Shown here one piece after another: positions 28,192-37,843 of a stretch of DNA of 64,000 nucleotides. The stretch's first letter is position 1. Every line of letters starts with the position of its first letter. This DNA comes from Pseudomonas sp. QS1027 (GTDB lineage Bacteria > Pseudomonadota > Gammaproteobacteria > Pseudomonadales > Pseudomonadaceae), in NCBI RefSeq assembly GCF_002814235.1, contig NZ_PHSU01000007.1, positions 62,001 to 126,000 on the forward strand, given 5' to 3'. A program made the translations under genes and the position numbers. The notes below the pieces were generated by a model, which saw nothing but the letters and a program-made list of their open reading frames with translations, was not told the DNA's origin and searched no databases.

Positions 28192-31059
28192 CTAGGGAAA
28201 GCCATTGCGCAGCAGTCGCATCAATTCCTGCGCCGCCACCGGCCGGCTGATCAGATAGCCCTGCACTTCATCGCAACCCTGGGCCTTGAGGAAATCCAGT
28301 TGTTCCTGGTTTTCCACACCTTCGGCCACCACCTTCAGTTCCAGGCTGTGGGCCATGGCGATGATCGCCCGGGTGATCGCCGCATCTTCACTGCCCTCGC
28401 CCAGGCCGCGAATAAAGCTCTGGTCGATCTTCACGTAGTCCACCGGGAAACGCTTGAGGTAACTCAGGGACGAATAGCCGGTGCCGAAGTCATCGATGGC
28501 CAGTTTCACCCCCAGGTCGCGCAGCTGCTGGAAGGTGGCGATGATGTGTTCGACGCTGTCGAGCAGCTGGCTTTCGGTCAGCTCCAGCTCCAGCAGTTCC
28601 GGGGCCAGGCCGGTTTCCTCCAGCACCTGGCGCACCAGGCTGACCAGCTTGCCCTGGCGCAACTGATGCACCGACAGGTTCACCGACACCCGGATCGGCG
28701 CCAGCCCGTCGCGCTGCCACTCGCACGCCTGCCAGCAGGCCTGGCGCAAGACGAACTCACCGATCGGCCCGATCAGCCCGGTTTCCTCGGCCAGGCCGAT
28801 AAAGTCCGCCGGCGGCACCTGGCCCAGGGTCGGATGCTCCCAACGCACCAGCGCCTCGGCGGCGTTCATCCGCCCAGTGGCCAGGCACAGCTTGGGCTGG
28901 TAGAAGACGCTCAGTTGCCGCTCTTCGATGGCCTTGCGCAGCTGGTTCTCCAGTTGCAAGCGCTCCAGGGTGCTGGCTTGCAGGCTCTCGGTGTAGAACT
29001 GGAAGTTGTTCCCGCCCAGGTGCTTGGCGTGCTGCATGGCGATGTTCGACTGGCTGAGCAGCACTGGTATTTCCCGCGCATTGTCCGGCAACAGGCTGAT
29101 GCCCATGGACGCGCTGACCACCAGTTCATGCTCGTCGATGGTCACCGGCACCCGCAGCTTGCCGAGCAGGCGCGTCGCCACCCGCGCCAGGCTGGAGAGA
29201 TTGCCGTAGGCGTCGAACAACACGGCGAACTCATCCCCGGACAAACGGGCGATGGTGTTGGCTTCCGGCAAGGCATTGACCAGGCGCCGGGCCATCTGCT
29301 GCAACAACTGGTCGGCGATTTCATGACCGAGGCTGTCGTTGAGCAATTTGAAACGGTCCAGGTTGATGTGCAGCAGCGCCAGGCTGCGGCCACCCTGGCG
29401 AACCTGCTGATGGGCCTCGTGCAGGCGTTCGCGGAACAACGAACGGTTCGCCAGCCCCGTCAGTTCGTCGTAGTGGGTCAGGTAGCGCATGCGCTCTTCG
29501 GATTCGCGGCGGGCCGACAGATCGGCGAAGAAGCCGACGATATGGCTGACATGGCCCCGCGTATCGCGCACCACATTCAGTTGCAGCCATTGCGGGTACA
29601 GCTCGCCGTTCTTGCGCGCCTCCACCAGTTCGCCCTGCCAGCTGCCGTGCTGCTCCAGGGCCTGGTGGATGGTCGAATAGTGACGCCGGGCATCGCGACT
29701 GCCCGGCAGGTCGACCACATTGCGCCCGAGCATGTCTTCGGGCAGGTAACCGGTCACCCGGCTGAAGGCCTGGTTGATCGCCAGCAGGCTGTAATTGGGG
29801 TCAAAAATCACGATGCCTTCGCTGGCCGCCTCGAACACCGTCGCGGCCAATTGGCGCAGGGCTTCCTGTTCCTTGTGCGTGCTGATATCGCGACGGGTGC
29901 CGACCATGCGCAACACCCGACCGCTGGTGGAGCGCTCGACCGCCCGGCCGCGGTCTTCGATCCAGACCCAGTGACCATCGCCATGCCGCACCCGGTACTC
30001 GATCAGGTAGTCCTCGGTGCGGCCCTTCAAATGTTCCACCAGCGCGCGCTTGAGTGCCGGGACATCCTCGGGGTGCAGGCGCGGCTTGAGGTGGCTGAGC
30101 ATGGCCGTCACGTATTCCGGATCAAGGCCGAACAGCTCCTTGAGCTGGGTGTGATGCACTTCGTCGGTCTGCAGGTTCCAGTCCCACAGCCCGAGGGCGC
30201 TGGCCTGCAACGCCAGGGCCAGGCGCGTTTCGCTTTTGCTCAGGGCCTTGTTCGCCGCATCCAGCTCCAGGCTGCGCTGGACCACCCGGCTTTCCAGGCC
30301 GACCTGGGCGTCGCGCAGCTCCTGTTCGGCGCGGCGACGCTGCTCGATTTCCCGCGCCAGTTCGAGATTGAGTTGTTCGCTGCGGGTGTGCGCCTGTTGC
30401 AGACTCTCGATCAGCGCCTGGTTCTGGAAGCGCCGCAACAGGCCGCGTCGGATCAGCCGATTGACCTGCAACGCCACCACGCTCAGCGATACCAGCAGGA
30501 TCAGCCCGAGCCAGCCCCAGCCTTGTTGCTCCTCGGTCCCGCCCCAGAACAGATAGACGATGGCCGGCAACAGGCAGGGCAAGGTAAAGGTCAGGAACGC
30601 CGGGATGCTCACGGCGTAGGCCACGCTGGCGGAGAGGGTCGCGGCACCGATCAGGCCGAAGACCCAGGCCTGCTCGAGAAAACTGTCGGTGGGCACCAGG
30701 GCGATGCCGGCGCAGGCCAGGGTCAGGCCACTGACCGCCGAACCCAGCAGGAAGGTCCGACGCCAGATCGGCTGGGCCTGGCGACTGGGCATCGCCGAAT
30801 CGAACGCCGCCACCTGGATCACGCGCAAGGCCACCAGCGCCATCAACCACACCAGCCAGACGCTGACCAGCAGGTAGCGCTGCGGGCTCCAGAGCAACCA
30901 GGCGCAGACCAGACCGTTCAACAACATGAATAAAGTCGGCAGCAACGACCCCTGGTACAGCAGGCGCGTACGCTCGACCGTCAGCTCGGTGGCGAATTGC
31001 TTGCGGATAACCCGCCCAGCCTCCATCGAGGGGCTCAGCGCGTCAAAGCTCTGGGTCAT
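28192..31059 (-). CDS. Membrane-bound PAS-GGDEF-EAL protein (cyclic-di-GMP turnover)
   Basis: I start at the ATG at 31059 (MTQSFDALSP), giving 955 aa. The N-terminus has about seven membrane helices (residues about 30-205) and a coiled coil. Two PAS domains follow (WDWNLQTDEVHHTQLKELFGLDPEYV; AATVFEAASEGIVIFDPNYSLLAINQAFSRVTGY), then a GGDEF domain (LTGLANRSLFRERL, motif ARLSGDEFAVL) and an EAL domain with AAEALVRWEHP, DDFGTGYSSLSYLKRF and VKIDQSFIRGL. The EAL motif looks complete, while the first Gly of GGDEF is Ser, so net phosphodiesterase activity is more likely than cyclase. The gene before uvrD in PAO1 is of the same type. Confidence 0.9.
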   Translation of the reverse strand: MTQSFDALSPSMEAGRVIRKQFATELTVERTRLLYQGSLLPTLFMLLNGLVCAWLLWSPQRYLLVSVWLVWLMALVALRVIQVAAFDSAMPSRQAQPIWRRTFLLGSAVSGLTLACAGIALVPTDSFLEQAWVFGLIGAATLSASVAYAVSIPAFLTFTLPCLLPAIVYLFWGGTEEQQGWGWLGLILLVSLSVVALQVNRLIRRGLLRRFQNQALIESLQQAHTRSEQLNLELAREIEQRRRAEQELRDAQVGLESRVVQRSLELDAANKALSKSETRLALALQASALGLWDWNLQTDEVHHTQLKELFGLDPEYVTAMLSHLKPRLHPEDVPALKRALVEHLKGRTEDYLIEYRVRHGDGHWVWIEDRGRAVERSTSGRVLRMVGTRRDISTHKEQEALRQLAATVFEAASEGIVIFDPNYSLLAINQAFSRVTGYLPEDMLGRNVVDLPGSRDARRHYSTIHQALEQHGSWQGELVEARKNGELYPQWLQLNVVRDTRGHVSHIVGFFADLSARRESEERMRYLTHYDELTGLANRSLFRERLHEAHQQVRQGGRSLALLHINLDRFKLLNDSLGHEIADQLLQQMARRLVNALPEANTIARLSGDEFAVLFDAYGNLSSLARVATRLLGKLRVPVTIDEHELVVSASMGISLLPDNAREIPVLLSQSNIAMQHAKHLGGNNFQFYTESLQASTLERLQLENQLRKAIEERQLSVFYQPKLCLATGRMNAAEALVRWEHPTLGQVPPADFIGLAEETGLIGPIGEFVLRQACWQACEWQRDGLAPIRVSVNLSVHQLRQGKLVSLVRQVLEETGLAPELLELELTESQLLDSVEHIIATFQQLRDLGVKLAIDDFGTGYSSLSYLKRFPVDYVKIDQSFIRGLGEGSEDAAITRAIIAMAHSLELKVVAEGVENQEQLDFLKAQGCDEVQGYLISRPVAAQELMRLLRNGFP

Positions 31060-31334
31060 GGGCAGTATTCTTATAATGGTTAGCCATAAACGTGGCAGGA
31101 GCATACACAAGCATCCGGCAGGACCAAACTGCCCCAGGTCATAAAATGTAATGAATTTGCCGACAGCCGGCCCCCTTGTCCGGGGTCAGAGCAAGACACG
31201 CCGCCACCTGTAGCCGATGACTGACCGGTCGTCACAGCTGATCTTTTTATCTGCCACGGTGCGCGTCCCTGCTCAAGAGCCGCCGCTCAGCATTAGGGTT
31301 TGCCCGCCCAGGCCCAGCACCCTAGAATGCGTCG

Positions 31335-33518
31335 ATGCGCGATGATCTCTCCTTTCTGCTGAACTCCCTCAACGATGCCCAACGCCAGGCCGTAGCCGCC
31401 CCCGTTGGCCGTCAGTTGGTCCTGGCCGGTGCCGGCTCGGGTAAAACCCGGGTGCTGGTGCACCGTATCGCCTGGTTGATCCAGGTCGAAAACGCCTCGT
31501 CCCATTCGATCCTGTCGGTGACTTTCACCAACAAGGCCGCTGCCGAGATGCGCCATCGCATCGAGCAGTTGCTGGGCATCAGCCCGGCCGGCATGTGGGT
31601 GGGCACCTTCCACGGCCTGGCGCACCGCCTGTTGCGGGCGCACTGGCAGGAAGCCGGCCTGAGCCAGACCTTCCAGATCCTCGACAGCGACGACCAGCAA
31701 CGGCTGGTCAAGCGGGTGATCCGCGACCTGGGCCTCGACGAACAGCGCTGGCCGGCGCGCCAGGCCCAGTGGTTTATCAACGGCCAGAAGGACGAGGGCC
31801 TGCGCCCGCAGCATATCCAGGCCAGCGGCGACCTGTTCCTGGCGACCATGCGCAGCATCTATGAAGCCTACGAGGCCGCCTGCGCCCGCGCCGGGGTTAT
31901 CGACTTCTCCGAGCTGCTGCTGCGCGCCCTGGACCTGTGGCGCGACCATCCGGGCCTGCTGGCGCACTACCAGAAGCGCTTCCGGCACATCCTGGTGGAC
32001 GAGTTCCAGGACACCAACGCCGTGCAGTACGCCTGGTTGCGCCTGCTGGCCCAGGGCGGCGACAGCCTGATGGTGGTCGGCGACGACGACCAGTCGATCT
32101 ACGGCTGGCGCGGCGCGAAAATCGAGAACATCCACCAGTATTCCGCCGACTTCGCGGACGCCGTGACCATCCGCCTGGAGCAGAACTACCGCTCCACGGC
32201 CGGCATCCTCAAGGCCGCCAATGCCCTGATCGCCCACAACACCGGGCGCCTGGGCAAGGAGCTGTGGACCGATGGCGGCGACGGCGAGGCGATCAACCTC
32301 TACGCCGCCTTCAACGAACACGACGAAGCGCGCTACGTGGTGGAAACCATCGAAAGCGCCCTGAAAACCGGCCTGGCCCGCAGCGATATCGCCATTCTCT
32401 ATCGCTCCAACGCCCAGTCCCGGGTGCTCGAAGAAGCCTTGCTGCGCGAACGTATTCCGTACCGCATCTACGGCGGCCAGCGCTTCTTCGAACGGGCTGA
32501 AATCAAGAACGCCATGGCCTACCTGCGCTTGCTGGAAGGCCGTGGCAACGACGCGGCGCTGGAGCGGGTGATCAATGTCCCGGCCCGCGGCATCGGCGAG
32601 AAGACCGTCGAGGCCATTCGCGAGCACGCCCGCCACAGCGAACTGTCGATGTGGGAAGCCATGCGCCAGCTGGTCGCCAACAAGGGCCTGACCGGACGCG
32701 CCGCCGGCGCGCTGGGGGTGTTTGTCGAACTGATCGAGGACCTGGCGGCGAAAACCCGGGACATGCCGCTGCACCTGATGACCCAGGTGGTCATCGAGCA
32801 GTCCGGGCTGATCGCCTACCACGAAGCGGAAAAAGGCGAGAAAGGCCAGGCCCGGGTGGAAAACCTTGAGGAACTGGTCAGCGCCGCCCGCAACTTCGAG
32901 GCCGCCGAAGAAGACGCCGAGCTCACGCCGCTGGCCGCCTTCCTCGGCCACGCATCGCTGGAAGCCGGCGACACCCAGGCCGACGAGCACGAAGACAGCA
33001 TTCAACTGATGACCCTGCACAGCGCCAAGGGCCTGGAATTCCCCTACGTGTTCCTGGTGGGCATGGAAGAAGGCCTGTTCCCCCACAAGATGAGCCTGGA
33101 AGAACCCGGCCGCCTTGAGGAAGAACGCCGGCTGGCCTACGTGGGCATTACCCGGGCGATGCAGAACCTGGTGCTGACCTACGCCGAAACCCGACGCCTG
33201 TACGGTAGCGAGACCTACAACAAGGTCTCGCGTTTCGTCCGCGAAGTGCCGAAAGGGCTGATCCAGGAAGTGCGCCTGTCCAACAGCGTCAGCCGACCGT
33301 TCGGCGGCGCCCAGGCCCAGGCCGGCAGCAGCCTGTTCGGCGGTAGCGATATTCCGGACACCGGCTTCAGCCTCGGCCAGACTGTACGCCACAGCATCTT
33401 CGGCGACGGCGTGATCCTAAACTTCGAAGGCGCCGGCGCCCAGGCCCGGGTCCAGGTGAACTTCAGCGAAGGCAGCAAGTGGCTGATGCTCGGCTACGCC
33501 AAGCTGGAAGCGGTCTGA
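31335..33518 (+). CDS. uvrD: DNA helicase II
   Basis: The 727-aa SF1 helicase shows all main motifs: LAGAGSGKTR (Walker A), VTFTNKAAAEMR, GTFHGLAHRLLR, ILVDEFQDTN, VGDDDQSIYGWRGA, LEQNYRSTAGIL, QLMTLHSAKGLEFPYVFLVGMEEGLFPH and YVGITRAMQNL. The C-terminal Tudor-like tail (FGDGVILNFEGAGAQARVQVNFSEGSKWLML) is complete. It unwinds DNA in nucleotide excision and mismatch repair. It is divergent from the GGDEF-EAL gene; the 275-bp gap between them shows no further gene. Confidence 0.96.
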   Translation: MRDDLSFLLNSLNDAQRQAVAAPVGRQLVLAGAGSGKTRVLVHRIAWLIQVENASSHSILSVTFTNKAAAEMRHRIEQLLGISPAGMWVGTFHGLAHRLLRAHWQEAGLSQTFQILDSDDQQRLVKRVIRDLGLDEQRWPARQAQWFINGQKDEGLRPQHIQASGDLFLATMRSIYEAYEAACARAGVIDFSELLLRALDLWRDHPGLLAHYQKRFRHILVDEFQDTNAVQYAWLRLLAQGGDSLMVVGDDDQSIYGWRGAKIENIHQYSADFADAVTIRLEQNYRSTAGILKAANALIAHNTGRLGKELWTDGGDGEAINLYAAFNEHDEARYVVETIESALKTGLARSDIAILYRSNAQSRVLEEALLRERIPYRIYGGQRFFERAEIKNAMAYLRLLEGRGNDAALERVINVPARGIGEKTVEAIREHARHSELSMWEAMRQLVANKGLTGRAAGALGVFVELIEDLAAKTRDMPLHLMTQVVIEQSGLIAYHEAEKGEKGQARVENLEELVSAARNFEAAEEDAELTPLAAFLGHASLEAGDTQADEHEDSIQLMTLHSAKGLEFPYVFLVGMEEGLFPHKMSLEEPGRLEEERRLAYVGITRAMQNLVLTYAETRRLYGSETYNKVSRFVREVPKGLIQEVRLSNSVSRPFGGAQAQAGSSLFGGSDIPDTGFSLGQTVRHSIFGDGVILNFEGAGAQARVQVNFSEGSKWLMLGYAKLEAV

Positions 33519-33530
33519 TCGTGATGTTCA

Positions 33531-33559
33531 AGCGTTTCCACGCCTGGTGTGGAAACGCT
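33531..33559 (+). terminator. Hairpin after uvrD
   Basis: AGCGTTTCCAC and GTGGAAACGCT form a perfect 11-bp stem 12 bp after the uvrD stop. It has no T-run. Confidence 0.55.
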
Positions 33560-33609
33560 GACAGCACGCCCCCGCACGTCTAATCATTCAAGCGAGGTCG
33601 TGACACGGC

Positions 33610-34050
33610 ATGGGTTCAGGCTTCTTTTCCTCTTGGACATTCTGGGCCTTGTTGTCGGCGACTTTCGCTGCCCTGACGGCGATCTTCGCCAAAATCGGCA
33701 TCGATAACGTCAACTCGGACTTCGCCACCCTGCTGCGAACCATCGTGGTATTGGTCAGCCTGGCCTTGATTTTGTACGCAACGGGCCAATATCAGTCATT
33801 GAGTTCGATTTCCGCCAAGAGCTATCTGTTCCTGCTGTTGTCGGGCCTGGCTACCGGCGCTTCGTGGTTGTGCTACTTCCGCGCCCTGAAGGTCGGTCCG
33901 GCCTCGCTGGTGGCCCCGGTGGACAAACTCAGCGTGGTGTTCGTCGCCGTCATCAGCGTACTGCTGCTGGGCGAGAAGCTCGACCTGCGTCAATGGGGCG
34001 GTATCGGCCTGATTACCGCCGGCGTGGTCATGCTGGCTCTCCGACGTTAG
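33610..34050 (+). CDS. EamA/DMT-family membrane protein, single-domain form
   Basis: The 146-aa protein has about five membrane helices and the EamA features: WALLSATFAALTAIFAKIGI at the start, SGLATGASWLCYFRALKVGPASLVAPVDKLSVVFVAVISVLLLGEKLDLRQWGGIGLITAGVVMLAL at the end. Full EamA transporters have two such halves (about 300 aa), so this one must dimerise. Half-size DMT proteins of this kind are often annotated as permeases of unknown substrate. It stands alone between uvrD and a Tim44-domain gene. Confidence 0.88.
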   Translation: MGSGFFSSWTFWALLSATFAALTAIFAKIGIDNVNSDFATLLRTIVVLVSLALILYATGQYQSLSSISAKSYLFLLLSGLATGASWLCYFRALKVGPASLVAPVDKLSVVFVAVISVLLLGEKLDLRQWGGIGLITAGVVMLALRR

Positions 34051-34241
34051 CCGGGAACATTTCACTCAGCGCTTATCGACTCGTCTTACGAAACAAACGG
34101 CATCGGCGTAATGGCCTTTCATGAAACCTTCAGGTGAGGCATGGGAGGATCAGGCAAAAGCCGGAAACACTCTCGCGCTAGCCAGTAACATTTCACCTGT
34201 GCAGTATGGCGCGCGTGCACTCCACAAACGGGAATACCCTT

Positions 34242-35111
34242 ATGCAACGTTTTCTCAGTATCGCCTTGGCGCTCTGCATCGGTCTGACGATGAGCCTCGA
34301 CGCGAACGCCAAACGCTTCGGCGGCGGCAAAAGCATGGGTTCGGCGCCCAGCCATCAAACCAGCCAGATGGCCCCAGCTGCGGGTGCCGGCGCTGCTGCC
34401 GCGACCGCCGGTGCTGCCGGTGCCGCGGGCGCTGCTGCCAAAGCGGGCGGTGCTTCGCGCTGGCTCGGCCCTCTGGCCGGCATCGCCGCCGGCGGCCTGC
34501 TCGCCTCCATGTTCATGGGCGGCGGCTTCCAGGGCATGCAGTTCTTCGACATCCTGATCATGGCGGTCATCGCCTTCATGATCTTCCGCTTCATTGCCGC
34601 CCGTCGACGCAAGCAGCAGGAGCACATGGCTCCGGCCGGCGCGCCGTTCCAGCGTGAAGTGTTCGAGCAACCGGCTCAGCCGCAGAACGCGATCTTCGGT
34701 GGTTCCGCCCCCGCTGCCCTGCGCCGCGAGATCCACGCACCGGCCTGGTTCAACGAAGAGCGCTTCCTGGAAGCCGCCCGCAGCCACTTCCAGTCGCTGC
34801 AGCAGCACTGGGACGCCAACGAGATGGACAAGATTGCCGAGTTCGTCACCCCGCAGATGCTGCAGTTCCTGAAACAGGAACGGGCAAACGAAGGCGACGG
34901 CTTCCAGTCCACCTACATCGACAACCTGCACGTGCAGCTGGACGGCCTGGACGATCGCGCCGACAAGACCATCGCCACCCTGACCTTCAGCGGCGTGTCG
35001 AAGAACTCGCGTTTCGACCAGGGCGAAGCCTTCAGCGAAAGCTGGAACATGGAGCGTCCACAGGGCGACAACCAGCCTTGGCTGGTGGCCGGTATCCGCC
35101 AGAACGGCTGA
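34242..35111 (+). CDS. Tim44-like domain protein, exported or membrane-anchored
   Basis: I start at the ATG at 34242 (MQRFLSIALALCIGL), with GGGAAT upstream, giving 289 aa. A signal peptide or anchor (cut near ANA-KRFGGG) is followed by an Ala/Gly-rich stretch and a membrane segment (about 85-125, GIAAGGLLASMFMGGGFQGMQFFDILIMAVIAFMIFRFIAARRR). A C-terminal Tim44-like domain ends the protein (FLEAARSHFQSLQQHWDANEMDKIAEFVTPQMLQFLKQER ... GEAFSESWNMERP). The family is widespread in proteobacteria without a settled function. A strong terminator follows. Confidence 0.85.
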   Translation: MQRFLSIALALCIGLTMSLDANAKRFGGGKSMGSAPSHQTSQMAPAAGAGAAAATAGAAGAAGAAAKAGGASRWLGPLAGIAAGGLLASMFMGGGFQGMQFFDILIMAVIAFMIFRFIAARRRKQQEHMAPAGAPFQREVFEQPAQPQNAIFGGSAPAALRREIHAPAWFNEERFLEAARSHFQSLQQHWDANEMDKIAEFVTPQMLQFLKQERANEGDGFQSTYIDNLHVQLDGLDDRADKTIATLTFSGVSKNSRFDQGEAFSESWNMERPQGDNQPWLVAGIRQNG

Positions 35112-35143
35112 TCCACGGCGCGCGCTGAAAAAAGCTACAAAAA

Positions 35144-35165
35144 CCCCGGACCTGTCCGGGGTTTT
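35144..35165 (+). terminator. Rho-independent terminator of the Tim44-domain gene
   Basis: CCCCGGA, loop CCTG, TCCGGGG followed by TTTT and preceded by a run of A, 32 bp after the stop; it can work on both strands. Confidence 0.9.
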
Positions 35166-35247
35166 GCATTTCACAATTGTACTTTTTGCAAGCTACTGTA
35201 TAAGACCCGTGATACGAACCGCGCCATAAAGCAAGAGGATTGAGGCC

Positions 35248-35655
35248 GTGGAAGAAGTCATTGAACAATTGCGTGAAGCCAACGAACCCGTGCCGGTGCC
35301 TTTGGAGTTGCCCGACGAGGATCAGTTGGTCGAAGTCGAGGAGGAGTTGTTCATCAACATCCCCTTCGTTTTCAAGGAATTCCTGCTGACCGTCAGTGAC
35401 GTGGTGTATGGCAGCCTGGAACCGGTGACGGTGACTGATCCGCAGTCGCACACCTACCTGCCCGATGTGGCGGCCAATGCCTGGGACTCCGGGGTGCCAC
35501 GGGACCTGATCCCGATCTGCCAGGACGGTGACAACTACTACTGCGTCGAGGAAGACGGCACCGTGGTGCTGTGGTCCGGCGAAGAAGAGTTGATCACCGA
35601 AGAGTCCTGGGAATCGGTGTGGCACTGGGCGCGGGATGTCTGGCTGGAAAGCTGA
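35248..35655 (+). CDS. SMI1/KNR4-family protein
   Basis: The 135-aa product, beginning with GTG at 35248 behind AGAGGATTGAGG, has the SUKH/SMI1-KNR4 pattern: LPDEDQLVEVEEELFINIPFVFKEFLLTVSDVVYGSLEPV, NAWDSGVPRDLIPICQDGDNYYCVEEDGTVVLWSGEEE and a terminal ESVWHWARDVWLES. In other contexts SUKH proteins act as immunity proteins against contact-dependent toxins, but no toxin gene is adjacent here and stand-alone homologues of this sort are common in pseudomonads. It is strongly acidic. Confidence 0.85.
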   Translation: MEEVIEQLREANEPVPVPLELPDEDQLVEVEEELFINIPFVFKEFLLTVSDVVYGSLEPVTVTDPQSHTYLPDVAANAWDSGVPRDLIPICQDGDNYYCVEEDGTVVLWSGEEELITEESWESVWHWARDVWLES

Positions 35656-35681
35656 TCTGCCCCCGCTCGACACCGACCCCT

Positions 35682-35780
35682 TGTAGGAGCCGGCTTGCTG
35701 GCGATAGCCATCTCACAGGCGCCAACGATCCATGGCCGTATGGCCGCCTGTGGCAGATCGCGAGCAAGCTTGCTCCTACA
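35682..35780. repeat. REP pair after the SMI1/KNR4 gene
   Basis: TGTAGGAGCCGGCTTGCTGG at 35682-35701, and in inverted orientation a diverged copy AGCAAGCTTGCTCCTACA (35763-35780). The two arms are different REP variants, unlike the matched pairs at 41295 and 53195. Confidence 0.85.
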
Positions 35781-35802
35781 GGCGGGCATCGGCGCCCGGG
35801 CC

Positions 35803-37566
35803 TCAATGCCCCGCCGAATCGCTCTTCTGCTCCAGGGTCTCCAGCAAGGCGACCTGCATGCGCGTGTGCACGCGTACAAACCAGCGCCACAGCACCGCCG
35901 CTACCGCCGCCGCAACCACTGCGATCAGCACCAGCAACTCGCTGGTGGGCAGGATGCTCGCCGACAGCGCCGACAGCAGCAGGAAAATCACCAGCAGCGA
36001 CAGCAGCGGAATCACCTCGGCGATCACCCGCCGGACCCGCTGGGTATGCCGCCCCGCCACCTCGGCCTTGACCCCCATCTCCGCCAGCAGCATCGACAGT
36101 GCCTTGAGCTTGCGGTACGCCGCGATCAGGAACGGCAACGACAGCAGCAGCGCCCCGCCCCAGATCAGGCCGTTGTGCCAGCTCGGCTCATTGATCCAGT
36201 CGGCCAGATAGTCGGCAATCGGCGCCGCGAAGAAACCACCGGCAAAGAAGATCGCCATCACCAGCGCCAGGTTGACCCCCACCTGCAACAGAATCCGCCG
36301 GATCATCGAGGCCAGCAGCGCGCCCTCGCCCTGTGGCTGGATACTGCGCAGCCATTCACCGTAGAGGCCGAACACCCGCGCCAGGCGCCGTGGCATCACC
36401 GCCGCCAGCTTGAGCGACAGTGGGTCCGCCGCACGGATCAGATAGGGCGTGAGCAGCGTGGTAATCACCGAGACCGCCACCGCGACCGGATAGAGGAAGT
36501 CACTGGTGACCTGCAAGGTCATCCCCAGCGCCGCGATGATGAAAGAGAACTCGCCGATCTGCGACAACCCCATTCCCACCCGCAACGACGTGCGGCCATC
36601 GTTGCCGGCAATAAACGCCCCCAGCCCGCAGGAGAGCATCTTGCCCAGCACCACCGCGACGGTGATCACGACAATCGGCCAGGCGTAATCGAGCAGGATC
36701 GCCGGATCGATCATCAAACCGATGGCAACGAAGAAAATCGCGCTGAACAGGTCGCGAACCGGTTCGATCAAGCGCTCGATTTTCAGCAGCTGACGGGACT
36801 CGGCCATGATCGCGCCGATCAGGAACGCCCCCAGGACCATGCTGTATTCCAGCTTGACCACCAGCAGGCAGAAGCCGAAACACAGGCCCAGCACAGTGAT
36901 CAGCAGCATCTCGTTGCTTTCGAAGCGGGCAACGTAGGCCAACAACCGGGGTACCAGCAGGATGCCGACCACCAGGGCGACGATCATGAACAGCGACAGC
37001 TTGCCCACGGTGGAGAACACCTCGCCCGAGCTCACGGTGCCGCTGACCGCGATGCTCGACAGCAACGCGATGATGCCGATGCCGAGGATGTCCTCGACGA
37101 TCAGCACGCCGAAGATCAGCTGGGCGAAGCGCTGGTTCTTCATCTTCAGGTCGTTGAGCGCCTTGACGATGATGGTGGTCGAGGAAATCGCCAGGATTGC
37201 GCCGAGGAACAGCGAATCCATGGTATTCCAGTCGAACCAGCGGCCGATTTCGTAGCCGATCCAGATCATCAGCACGATTTCCAGGAACGCCGCGATAAAC
37301 GCCGTGGCCCCGACCTTGAACAGCTTGCCCAGGCTGAACTCCAGGCCCAGGCAGAACATCAGGAAAATCACCCCCAGCTCGGCCAGGGTCTTGATCGTGT
37401 CTTCGTCGTGGATCAGGCCGAACGGCGGCGTGTGCGGCCCGATGATAAAGCCGGCGACGATATAGCCGAGCACCACCGGTTGCTTGAAACGGTGGAAGAG
37501 GATGGTCACCACACCGGCCACCAGCATGATCACGGCCAGGTCCTGGATAAAACTGATGGCATGCAT
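35803..37566 (-). CDS. CPA2-family monovalent cation:proton antiporter
   Basis: I start at the ATG at 37566 (MHAISFIQDLAVIM), with AAGGAG 9 bp upstream, giving 587 aa. Residues 1-375 form a Na/H exchanger domain (VVLGYIVAGFIIGPHTPPFGLI, FLMFCLGLEFSLGKL, LAISSTTIIVKAL, EDILGIGIIALL). Instead of the usual TrkA-N nucleotide-binding domain, the C-terminal 200 residues hold four more predicted membrane helices. It probably exchanges K+ or Na+ for protons across the inner membrane. The order antiporter / thioesterase / pdxY / DUF3301 matches the PAO1 PA5516-PA5519 region as I recall it. Confidence 0.87.
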   Translation of the reverse strand: MHAISFIQDLAVIMLVAGVVTILFHRFKQPVVLGYIVAGFIIGPHTPPFGLIHDEDTIKTLAELGVIFLMFCLGLEFSLGKLFKVGATAFIAAFLEIVLMIWIGYEIGRWFDWNTMDSLFLGAILAISSTTIIVKALNDLKMKNQRFAQLIFGVLIVEDILGIGIIALLSSIAVSGTVSSGEVFSTVGKLSLFMIVALVVGILLVPRLLAYVARFESNEMLLITVLGLCFGFCLLVVKLEYSMVLGAFLIGAIMAESRQLLKIERLIEPVRDLFSAIFFVAIGLMIDPAILLDYAWPIVVITVAVVLGKMLSCGLGAFIAGNDGRTSLRVGMGLSQIGEFSFIIAALGMTLQVTSDFLYPVAVAVSVITTLLTPYLIRAADPLSLKLAAVMPRRLARVFGLYGEWLRSIQPQGEGALLASMIRRILLQVGVNLALVMAIFFAGGFFAAPIADYLADWINEPSWHNGLIWGGALLLSLPFLIAAYRKLKALSMLLAEMGVKAEVAGRHTQRVRRVIAEVIPLLSLLVIFLLLSALSASILPTSELLVLIAVVAAAVAAVLWRWFVRVHTRMQVALLETLEQKSDSAGH

Positions 37567-37843
37567 GGCGTGGCGCTCCTTGCTGTTGGGAAAGCGGCCA
37601 TGGGACAGTTTTTGAGCTGTCAGCAATCACCGTTCCTGGTGTGAGAACTTTCTATGGCATGGCTTTCTGAAGGTTAACACTGCGACTTCCGACAAAAAGC
37701 CGGTGCAATATGTAGAAACAGATCCCTTGAAGCGTGACGATGGCCCAATCGACGGCGTCCCGTTATCGAGTGTTTGTAAAAATGAAGTAAGCGCCCGTAG
37801 AGGTGCCTGAGCCAATCCCTGCCTACCCAACCGTGAGCGTGCT

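Noticed and set aside
27253..30933. 1226-codon plus-strand frame opposite the RpiR and GGDEF-EAL genes
   Set aside because: It spans two real genes and the gap between them on the opposite strand; Gln/His/Leu-rich composition marks it as a shadow.
31293..33392. 699-codon minus-strand frame opposite uvrD
   Set aside because: uvrD has all helicase motifs; the opposite frame has none.
35248..35655. SMI1/KNR4 protein as immunity protein of a contact-dependent toxin
   Set aside because: No toxin gene or polymorphic toxin remnant lies next to it.
35695..37644. 649-codon plus-strand frame opposite the antiporter
   Set aside because: Starts inside a REP element and is His/Gln/Asp-rich without domains.
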